Below, piece after piece: positions 1-5,218 of a DNA stretch of 5,241 nucleotides. The DNA lies in the NCBI GenBank assembly GCA_002322525.1, contig DCOU01000022.1, forward strand, positions 6,487 to 11,727. Direction: 5' to 3'. This stretch comes from Candidatus Omnitrophica bacterium UBA1562 (GTDB lineage Bacteria > Omnitrophota > Gorgyraeia > Gygaellales > Profunditerraquicolaceae). Position numbers and translations under genes: made by a program. The first letter of the stretch is position 1; each line of letters starts with the position of its first letter. Under the pieces are notes generated by a model. The model searched no databases and was not told where the DNA came from. It saw only the letters and a program-made list of their open reading frames with translations.

Positions 1-659
1 TTATCTAACATAATTATATCCGGATTTATTTTTAATGCCTTTTTGAATTCTTTTAAAGTTTTTACCTCAACTTCTATTTTAATTTTAGGTGTGATTTTAT
101 TTTTAATTTCTTTTAAACCCATAACCCATAACCTATCACCTATCACCTTTAAATGATTATCTTTTATCAAAATCATCTCATCAAGGTTTAACCTGTGATT
201 AAATCCACCACCTATCCTTACTGCATATTTTTCTAATTCTCTTAGGCCGGGAATAGTTTTACGGGTATCCAGAATCTTTACCCCATATGGCTTTACTTTA
301 TCAGCATAGGCTCTTGTCTTTGTGGCAACTCCTGAAAGCAGGCTTAAGAAATTCAAGGCTACTCTTTCGGCAGTTAATATGCCTTGGGCCCTTCCTAATA
401 TATGGGCGATAATCTTACCTTTTTTTATTTTTTGGCCGTCTAAAATATGCGGCTTAAATTCTATGTTTTTATCCTGAGTTGTAAATACCTTACGGGCTGT
501 GTCCAGGCCGCAAATCACACAGTTTTCTTCGGCTTTTAAAGCTGCCTTTACATATTTATCTTCAGGAATAATTGCTGCGGTAGTAATGTCGCCTTTTCCT
601 ATATCTTCTCTCAGGGCTCGCTTTATAATATCGCTAATGCTTCCTTTATAGTAATTCAT
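1..659 (-). CDS. nadC: Quinolinate phosphoribosyltransferase (nicotinate-nucleotide pyrophosphorylase, carboxylating), 3' end cut by the window
   Basis: NadC converts quinolinate and PRPP to nicotinate mononucleotide, CO2 and pyrophosphate in de novo NAD synthesis, in the cytoplasm. I translated this frame by hand: 219 complete codons run to the window edge without a stop. Family proteins are about 280 residues, so roughly 60 C-terminal residues lie outside. Family motifs appear in order: REDIGKGDIT (residues 17-26), LTAERVALNFL (95-105), the PRPP/quinolinate-binding DTRKTIPGLR (131-140), KYAVRIGGGFNHRLNL (144-159), LIKDNH (164-169) and IEVEV (195-199), ending in IIMLD. The ATG at 659 lies inside the last codons of valS (14-base overlap, different frame) and has a good Shine-Dalgarno sequence 7 bases upstream, so translation is probably coupled to valS. 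Residues 172-181 (VIGDRLWVMG), just after LIKDNH, are encoded by a 7-bp tandem array and look like an added loop. Identification is secure from motifs; the missing end cannot be judged. Confidence 0.96.
   Translation of the reverse strand, partial: MNYYKGSISDIIKRALREDIGKGDITTAAIIPEDKYVKAALKAEENCVICGLDTARKVFTTQDKNIEFKPHILDGQKIKKGKIIAHILGRAQGILTAERVALNFLSLLSGVATKTRAYADKVKPYGVKILDTRKTIPGLRELEKYAVRIGGGFNHRLNLDEMILIKDNHLKVIGDRLWVMGLKEIKNKITPKIKIEVEVKTLKEFKKALKINPDIIMLD
118..147. repeat. 7-bp tandem array inside nadC
   Basis: The plus strand reads CCCATAA twice, CCTATCA twice, then CC: four units plus two bases with a strict 7-base period. It encodes NadC residues 172-181 (VIGDRLWVMG), between LIKDNH and the next helix. 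It shares its period, though not its exact sequence, with the array in valS. Confidence 0.85.
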
Positions 660-3525
660 TGTGCATCCTCTCTAAACGTTTTAAAGAACTCTTTAACTCC
701 CCTATGCTTTCTTTTTCTTTTTCAACTATTTCTTTTGGCGCTTTTTTCAAGAATTCGGGATTTTTTATTCTCTGCTCTTTTAGATTCTTGATTTTTCCCA
801 GTTCATTTATTTTCTCTTTTATTTTCTGTTTTTCTTTACTAATGTCAAGGAGCCCGCTAAAATGCAAATATATGTCAATATCTTCGATTACAGCGCTAAT
901 CGTGGATGCTGGCCTTGTGCTTGAGTCAAGAATTTTCAAGGTTTCTAATTTAGCCAGATTTGTGATTAAAGCTGTATTATTCTCAATTAACTTGTGTTTG
1001 AATTTTGTATGGGGATAAACAGAAACCACAACTTTTTGGTCGGGCTTGAGTTCAATCGAGCTACGCAAATTCCTTATTTCTTTAATTACGCCAAATATTG
1101 ACTCCGTCTCTTTTTCTAGTTTCTTATCTATCATTTGCTCCTGTATATGCGGCCAGGGCTGTATCATAATTGACGCGCCATCATGCGGCAGCCTCTGCCA
1201 GATTTCTTCGGTAACAAAGGGCATAAAAGGATGCAGCGCCCTTAAGAATCCCTCTAAGACTTTATACATAACCACCTGATTCTGTCTATTCTTTGCCCCG
1301 TTAGAAATATTGGTTTGTGAAGCCAGATTATTTCTAACGGGGTTTATATTTGGTTTTATTATCTCTAAATACCAATCGCAGAATTCATGCCAGAAGAATG
1401 CATACAATATATTTGCAGCTTCATTGAATTTATAACTATCGAGTTTTTTAGTGACTCCCTTTAAGGCCGAATAAAATCTGCTCAATATCCAGCGGTTAAA
1501 AATATCTAAACCCCGCCCTTTCTTGTCCGAAACATCCTCTGCGCTGGAGAAAGGGCGGGGTAAATCCTCTTTTTTAAAAAACTCGCACAGGTCCACCTTA
1601 ATATAGGTTGGCTCTAAATTCATCAGAATAAACCGGGAAGCATTCCAGATTTTATTGGCAAAATTCCTGCCTTGTTCAAATCTTTCCCGGGATAAAAATA
1701 TATCCTGCCCCTGCGCTGTGATAGAAATTATACTAAAACGTAATGCATCGCTACCAAATTCATTTATAATATCCAAGGGGTCAATAATATTACCTAAGGA
1801 TTTAGACATCTTTTTGCCTTCAATGTCACGCACTGTCCCGTGGATATAAACATCTCTAAAGGGTATGTCTTTCATAAATTCTAATCCTGCCATAATCATT
1901 CTGGCTACCCAGAAAAAGATTATCTCTGGCGCAGTAACTAAGACTGAGGTGGGGTAGAAATATTTTAAATCTTTAACAGGGTCTACCCCCGAAGGAGACT
2001 GACCCTTCTCTGCTGGCCAGTAAAAGGTAGCAAATGGCCATAACCACGATGAAAACCAAGTATCTAACACATCCTCATCTTGATATATATCATTTGAACC
2101 ACATACAGGACACTGTGTTGGTTTTACTCTAGAAACAATAATACTCTTGTCAGTTCGTAGTTCGTAGTTCGTAGTTCGTAGTTTTTTACTATGAACTATG
2201 AACTCTTGACTATGAACTTCGTTTGCCTGTTTCGTGCATTTTTGACAGTAATAAACAGGCAAACGATGTCCCCACCAAATCTGGCGCGATATGCACCAGT
2301 CCTGTAAATTCTGCATCCAGTTAAGGTAAACTTTCTCCCAGCGCCTGGGATGAAACTTAATTTTGCCTTTCTTTACCGCTTCAATAGCCGGTTTAGCCAA
2401 AGGTTTCAAATTTAAAAACCACTGTTTAGATAAATATGGCTCGATTATGGTATGACAACGATAACAATGCCCTGCGGATAACTGGTGCGGTTGGACCTTT
2501 TCTAATAATCCTTTTTCTTTTAAATCTTCTAAAATAACCTCCCTTGCCTTAAATCTATCCATCCCATTATAACCCCCTGCATTTTTGTTCAGGCTGCCAT
2601 CCGGATGCATAATATTTATAAATTCCAGATTGTGTTTCTTGCCCAGAATATAATCATTGGGGTCATGCGCAGGAGTTACTTTTACTGCGCCTGTGCCAAA
2701 TTTCATATCTACCATACTATCCGCAATTATCTTTATTTCTCTGTTGATTAAAGGTAAAATTAAAGTTTTACCGACAAATTTTTTGTATCGCTTATCTTTA
2801 GGGTTAACTGCAACCGCAGTATCGCCTAACATCGTTTCCGGACGGGTAGTAGCCACTACAATGTAAGGGACAGTCCCCTTCGGGGACAGTCCCTTAATAG
2901 GATATCTCAAATAATAAAGATTTCCCTGCAATTCACGATGCGGGGCTTCTTCATCAGAGAGCGCAGTCTGACAGCGCGGACACCAGTTAATAATATAACT
3001 TCCCCGATAAATTAGGCCTAATTCATAAAGCCTGACGAATACTTCTATAACTGCTTGAGAATATTCCTCATCCATGGTAAAACGAGCGCGTTCCCAATCG
3101 CAAGATGCTCCCAATTTCTTTAGTTGATGGATAATAGTGGAACCGTATTGCTCTCTCCACTGCCAAACCCTCTCGATAAATTTCTCTCTTCCCAAATCTT
3201 GGCGCTTCAGGCCCTCTTTGGCAATAGCTTTTTCTACCACATTCTGCGTGGCAATACCGGCGTGGTCGGTTCCCGGCATCCAGAGGGATTCCTCGCTTTT
3301 CATCCTATGATAACGGATGAGAATATCCTGAATAGTATTATTCAGGGCATGGCCCATATGAAGTATTCCGGTAACATTGGGAGGGGGTATTACTATGCAA
3401 AACGGCTTTTTATCGGGATTTACCGTGGCGTGAAAAAAATTCTTTTCTTCCCAGAATTTATACCATTTGTCTTCGGTTTCTTTGGGATTATAACGGGTAG
3501 GCAATTCATTGGTAATCTCTGGCAT
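646..3525 (-). CDS. valS: Valyl-tRNA synthetase carrying several repeat-encoded insertions
   Basis: ValS attaches valine to tRNA-Val in the cytoplasm and hydrolyses mischarged Thr-tRNA. It is a class Ia synthetase of 959 residues. Seen in order: the HIGH-type motif HMGH (56-59) after PPPNVTG; GTDHAGIATQ (85-94); cysteine pair WCPRC (181-185); the editing (CP1) domain with ATTRPETMLGDTAVAVNP (225-242) and GTGAVKVTPAHDPNDY (277-292); a second pair HCYRC (353-357); ISRQIWWGHRLP (412-423); a zinc-ribbon-like set C427/C430 and C472/C475; DEDVLDTWFSS (483-493); IIFFWVARMIM (535-545); KMSKS (572-576); the anticodon-binding domain (about 675-830, with LHPFMPFVTEEIWQ at 764-777); and a charged C-terminal coiled coil (about 893-959). 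The start sits one base after the cimA stop with no close Shine-Dalgarno, which suggests translational coupling. Oddly, six repeat elements are embedded in frame at residues 210-221, 420-436, 436-458, 507-516, 655-672 and 728-744. No catalytic motif is lost, so I read it as functional. Confidence 0.97.
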   Translation of the reverse strand: MPEITNELPTRYNPKETEDKWYKFWEEKNFFHATVNPDKKPFCIVIPPPNVTGILHMGHALNNTIQDILIRYHRMKSEESLWMPGTDHAGIATQNVVEKAIAKEGLKRQDLGREKFIERVWQWREQYGSTIIHQLKKLGASCDWERARFTMDEEYSQAVIEVFVRLYELGLIYRGSYIINWCPRCQTALSDEEAPHRELQGNLYYLRYPIKGLSPKGTVPYIVVATTRPETMLGDTAVAVNPKDKRYKKFVGKTLILPLINREIKIIADSMVDMKFGTGAVKVTPAHDPNDYILGKKHNLEFINIMHPDGSLNKNAGGYNGMDRFKAREVILEDLKEKGLLEKVQPHQLSAGHCYRCHTIIEPYLSKQWFLNLKPLAKPAIEAVKKGKIKFHPRRWEKVYLNWMQNLQDWCISRQIWWGHRLPVYYCQKCTKQANEVHSQEFIVHSKKLRTTNYELRTDKSIIVSRVKPTQCPVCGSNDIYQDEDVLDTWFSSWLWPFATFYWPAEKGQSPSGVDPVKDLKYFYPTSVLVTAPEIIFFWVARMIMAGLEFMKDIPFRDVYIHGTVRDIEGKKMSKSLGNIIDPLDIINEFGSDALRFSIISITAQGQDIFLSRERFEQGRNFANKIWNASRFILMNLEPTYIKVDLCEFFKKEDLPRPFSSAEDVSDKKGRGLDIFNRWILSRFYSALKGVTKKLDSYKFNEAANILYAFFWHEFCDWYLEIIKPNINPVRNNLASQTNISNGAKNRQNQVVMYKVLEGFLRALHPFMPFVTEEIWQRLPHDGASIMIQPWPHIQEQMIDKKLEKETESIFGVIKEIRNLRSSIELKPDQKVVVSVYPHTKFKHKLIENNTALITNLAKLETLKILDSSTRPASTISAVIEDIDIYLHFSGLLDISKEKQKIKEKINELGKIKNLKEQRIKNPEFLKKAPKEIVEKEKESIGELKSSLKRLERMHNELL
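667..673 (-). promoter_or_regulatory. Shine-Dalgarno sequence for nadC inside the valS coding region
   Basis: On the minus strand AGAGAGG lies 7 bases before the ATG at 659, within the C-terminal codons of valS. It fixes the nadC start and gives nadC its own ribosome entry in addition to coupling with the terminating valS ribosomes. Confidence 0.8.
1296..1342. repeat. 14-bp perfect inverted repeat inside valS
   Basis: CCCCGTTAGAAATA (1296-1309) is exactly complementary to TATTTCTAACGGGG (1329-1342), with a 19-base loop that has its own short imperfect stem. It encodes residues 728-744 (NPVRNNLASQTNISNGA), between FCDWYLEIIKP and VLEGFLRALHPFMPF of the anticodon-binding domain, a position that is normally a short connection between helices. 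Confidence 0.9.
1510..1561. repeat. 14-bp perfect inverted repeat (GC-rich) inside valS
   Basis: ACCCCGCCCTTTCT (1510-1523) is exactly complementary to AGAAAGGGCGGGGT (1548-1561), with a 24-base loop. It encodes residues 655-672 (LPRPFSSAEDVSDKKGRG), just before NRWILSRF, at the junction of the catalytic core and the anticodon-binding domain. The GC-rich arms stand out from the AT-rich surroundings. Confidence 0.9.
1978..2006. repeat. GGGAC/GTCCC-like palindromic element inside valS (copy B, diverged, opposite orientation)
   Basis: Imperfect 13-base arms (1978-1990 and 1994-2006, 9 of 13 paired) flank a GAA loop. The plus strand from 1977 aligns with the minus strand of copy A at 25 of 31 positions by my count, including the GAA loop, so it is a relative in inverted orientation. 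It encodes residues 507-516 (KGQSPSGVDP), between DTWFSSWLWPF and the conserved FYPTSVL block, where the family normally has a short linker. Confidence 0.7.
2152..2218. repeat. Two-armed 7-bp tandem array inside valS
   Basis: The left arm holds four copies of AGTTCGT plus AGT (2152-2182); after TTTTT (2183-2187) the right arm holds ACTATGA units, one of them degenerate (2188-2218). The 31-base arms are complementary at 24 positions, so the array is also a large imperfect inverted repeat. It encodes ValS residues 436-458, including LRTTNYELRT. It lies between the cysteine pairs C427/C430 and C472/C475, so it enlarges a loop of the zinc-ribbon-like module. Confidence 0.92.
2219..2266. repeat. 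14-bp perfect inverted repeat in valS beside the 7-bp array
   Basis: TCGTTTGCCTGTTT (2219-2232) is exactly complementary to AAACAGGCAAACGA (2253-2266) across a 20-base loop. It encodes ValS residues 420-436, HRLPVYYCQKCTKQANE. On the mRNA the first arm encodes the conserved HRLPVY segment; the second encodes KQANE and abuts the 7-bp array directly. Confidence 0.88.
2864..2896. repeat. GGGAC/GTCCC palindromic element inside valS (copy A)
   Basis: Arms of 15 bases (2864-2878 and 2882-2896) pair with a single mismatch around the loop TTC. Each arm also contains the direct repeat GGGACAGTCCC (2867-2877 and 2883-2893), itself nearly palindromic. It encodes residues 210-221 of ValS (IKGLSPKGTVPY), immediately before the conserved VVATTRPETMLGD of the editing domain. 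Other ValS proteins as I remember them have only a short turn here, so about 8-10 residues appear added. Confidence 0.85.
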
Positions 3526-3529
3526 TTTA
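3523..3529 (-). promoter_or_regulatory. cimA stop / valS start junction (translational coupling)
   Basis: The minus strand reads TAAAATG: the cimA stop TAA, one base, then the valS ATG. The nearest purine-rich stretch (AAGG) lies about 15 bases before the ATG, too far for a normal Shine-Dalgarno. I infer that valS initiation depends on ribosomes finishing cimA. Confidence 0.6.
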
Positions 3530-5095
3530 GTTGACTTTATCCTTCAACAATTTATACTCTACGCTGTCAACCAAGGCTTGCCAGCTGGCTTCAATAATAT
3601 TTTCTGAGACACCGATAGTACTCCAGGTATCTGTTTCATCCTGAGATTGAATAAGCACTCTTACCTTAGCAGCTGTTCCTACCTTTTCATCCAACACGCG
3701 CACTTTAAAATCAGACAAATGCATCTTAGACAACGTTGGATAAAAATCCTTGAGCGCCTTGCGCAGGGCATTATCCAGGGCATTTACCGGGCCATCGCCT
3801 TCTGCCGCAGTATGCTCCTTTATTCCTTTTACTTTTAATTTAATAATTACCTCAGAGGTTATCTTTTTATCAGAGCGTTTTTCTACTACTACGCGGAAAC
3901 CTTCTAAATCAAAAAATCTCTTGTATTTCTTCAGCGCCCTCTTCATTAGTAATTCAAAAGATGCCTCTGCTGCTTCAAAATGATAACCCTGATGTTCCAG
4001 GCTCTGCACGAGTTTCAAAATCCTTTTTGTCTGAGGGTCTTCCTTGCTTAAATCTAATTCTAAGGTTTTTGCGCGAAGCAATATCCCAGTTTTACCCCCC
4101 AGCTCAGAAACCAGAATCCTGCGTCGGTTTCCTACGAGGTCCGGCTCAATGTGTTCATAGGTCCTGGGGTTCTTCATTACTGCGTTAATATGCACGCCGC
4201 CTTTATGGGCAAAGGCAGATGCGCCTGTATACGGCTGGTCATTTCGTTGCTTCATATTACTTATCTCGCTGACAAAGTGGGAAACCCGGGTTAATTCTTT
4301 TAATTTATCGTCATCAATGCAATTAATGCCTAATTTTAACTTAAGGTTAGCGATTATAGGAATTAAATCCGCGTTCCCGCAGCGCTCACCGTAGCCGTTG
4401 ATTGTCCCTTGCACAATATCTGCCCCTGCTTCAACTGCGGCAATAGAATTAGCTACTGCCAGGTCTGCGTCATTATGACAATGGATGCCCAGCCAAACGC
4501 TTATCTGCGGCCGGATTTCCTTGATAACCCTTGATATCTCTGAAGTAAGTGTCCCGCCATTGGTATCGCATAAAACCACTGCCTTAGCGCCTGCATCCTG
4601 CGCAGTCAACAAGCACTTTAAACTATATTCCCTATTGGCCTTATAGGCGTCAAAAAAATGCTCCGCATCGTAAAATACGGTTGGCCCTTTTGACACCAGA
4701 AAATTTACAGTGTCCTTAATCATATTCAAGTTCTCATCCAGGGTAGTCTTTAAAACATCTCTGATGTGCAAATCCCAGGTCTTGCCGAAAATAGTCACAA
4801 TCTTAGCCTGCGATTTTAAGAGAGCTCTCAGGTTCGTATCCTTACCGGCCAAAGAATTAGCCCGCCGGGTAGAACCAAAGGCAACAAGCTCGGCATTCTT
4901 CAGGCGCTTCTTCGCCATCCTTAAATAAAATTCCATATCCTTGGGATTAGAACCCGGCCAGCCGCCTTCAATATAGTGCATACCCAAACTATCTAATTCC
5001 TGGGCAATACGAACTTTATCCATAACCGAATAAGATATACCTTCACCCTGCGCGCCGTCGCGTAAAGTTGTATCATACAATTTTATTTTCGACAT
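3527..5095 (-). CDS. cimA: (R)-citramalate synthase (LeuA/homocitrate synthase-like family)
   Basis: CimA condenses pyruvate with acetyl-CoA to (R)-citramalate; LeuCD and LeuB enzymes then give 2-oxobutyrate for isoleucine without threonine. The protein is 522 residues, the long citramalate synthase type. The TIM-barrel HMGL-like domain starts at LYDTTLRDGAQ (6-16; R12 and D13 expected catalytic/metal residues). GGWPGSNPKD (44-53), FGKTWDLH (103-110) and the metal-binding HCHND (205-209) follow, then VQGTINGYGERCGNADL (228-244; N241 near the metal) and AFAHKGGVHINAV (294-306). The C-terminal part (about 378-522) with EGDGPVNALDNALRKAL (432-448) is the LeuA-type dimerisation/regulatory domain, usually the site of end-product (isoleucine) feedback. 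It is the first gene of the operon visible here, with a Shine-Dalgarno 5 bases before its ATG. The alternatives are 2-isopropylmalate or homocitrate synthase; the YIEGGWPGSNPKD and FGKTWDLH blocks and the overall length favour citramalate synthase. No repeat insertion was found in this gene. Confidence 0.93.
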   Translation of the reverse strand: MSKIKLYDTTLRDGAQGEGISYSVMDKVRIAQELDSLGMHYIEGGWPGSNPKDMEFYLRMAKKRLKNAELVAFGSTRRANSLAGKDTNLRALLKSQAKIVTIFGKTWDLHIRDVLKTTLDENLNMIKDTVNFLVSKGPTVFYDAEHFFDAYKANREYSLKCLLTAQDAGAKAVVLCDTNGGTLTSEISRVIKEIRPQISVWLGIHCHNDADLAVANSIAAVEAGADIVQGTINGYGERCGNADLIPIIANLKLKLGINCIDDDKLKELTRVSHFVSEISNMKQRNDQPYTGASAFAHKGGVHINAVMKNPRTYEHIEPDLVGNRRRILVSELGGKTGILLRAKTLELDLSKEDPQTKRILKLVQSLEHQGYHFEAAEASFELLMKRALKKYKRFFDLEGFRVVVEKRSDKKITSEVIIKLKVKGIKEHTAAEGDGPVNALDNALRKALKDFYPTLSKMHLSDFKVRVLDEKVGTAAKVRVLIQSQDETDTWSTIGVSENIIEASWQALVDSVEYKLLKDKVN

Positions 5096-5100
5096 TTTAA

Positions 5101-5105
5101 CCTCT
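5101..5105 (-). promoter_or_regulatory. Shine-Dalgarno sequence for cimA
   Basis: AGAGG, within the purine tract AAGAAAGAGG, ends 5 bases before the ATG at 5095. It supports that start, which also begins the family's N-terminal LYDTTLRDG block at the expected distance. Confidence 0.75.
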
Positions 5106-5142
5106 TTCTTAACACAACTTTGTTAAATTTTAGCCTTTTTAT

Positions 5143-5155
5143 AAGGACAGTCCTT
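5143..5155. repeat. 13-base palindrome resembling half of the GGGAC/GTCCC hairpin
   Basis: AAGGACAGTCCTT is a perfect 6-bp inverted repeat around a single A. It resembles one arm of the element at 2864..2896 (AAGGGACAGTCCC) with one G and the matching C shortened. It could be a half element, a remnant, or an operator between the possible promoter and cimA. Confidence 0.5.
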
Positions 5156-5189
5156 TGTAACTTCTTTATTTCTAATAAGTTCTGTAAAA

Positions 5190-5218
5190 ATCATAGATTG
5201 TTTTGAATTTATGCTTAA
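5190..5218 (-). promoter_or_regulatory. Possible sigma-70 promoter for cimA-valS-nadC
   Basis: On the minus strand TATGAT (5190-5195) matches five of six -10 positions. The hexamer 17 bases upstream, TTAAGC (5213-5218), matches the -35 consensus at only three of six. In AT-rich sequence such matches arise by chance, so this is a weak candidate. Confidence 0.25.

Noticed and set aside
2152..2218. CRISPR array
   Set aside because: The units are 7 bases with no unique spacers and lie inside a coding frame.
2336..2350. Short inverted repeat TCCCAG/CTGGGA in valS
   Set aside because: It has six base pairs and encodes the family-conserved HPRRWEK segment; no sign of insertion.
2864..2896. Intrinsic terminator inside valS
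   Set aside because: The stem is strong, but no T-run follows on the transcribed strand and it lies within an intact reading frame.
3764..3784. Direct repeat CAGGGCATT twice in cimA
   Set aside because: It encodes the family-conserved NALDNAL segment of the LeuA-type regulatory domain, so the repetition follows from the protein, not from an inserted element.
659..4928. Several plus-strand open frames of 63-136 codons opposite valS and cimA
   Set aside because: They lie entirely antisense to genes with full family motifs, and their translations are low-complexity (rich in Ser, Phe, Leu, Ile) with no recognisable motif.
3527..5095. 2-isopropylmalate or homocitrate synthase instead of citramalate synthase
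   Set aside because: The N-terminal YIEGGWPGSNPKD and FGKTWDLH blocks and the 522-residue length fit the citramalate synthase branch better; a phylogeny would settle it.
5109..5126. Hairpin TTAACA/TGTTAA before the cimA Shine-Dalgarno
   Set aside because: Only six AT-rich base pairs, easily expected by chance in this composition; not supported as terminator or operator.
5123..5194. 23-codon minus-strand open frame in the leader, possible leader peptide
   Set aside because: There is no Shine-Dalgarno before its ATG, no run of Ile, Val or Leu codons, and its start overlaps the possible -10 box, so transcripts from that promoter would not contain it.
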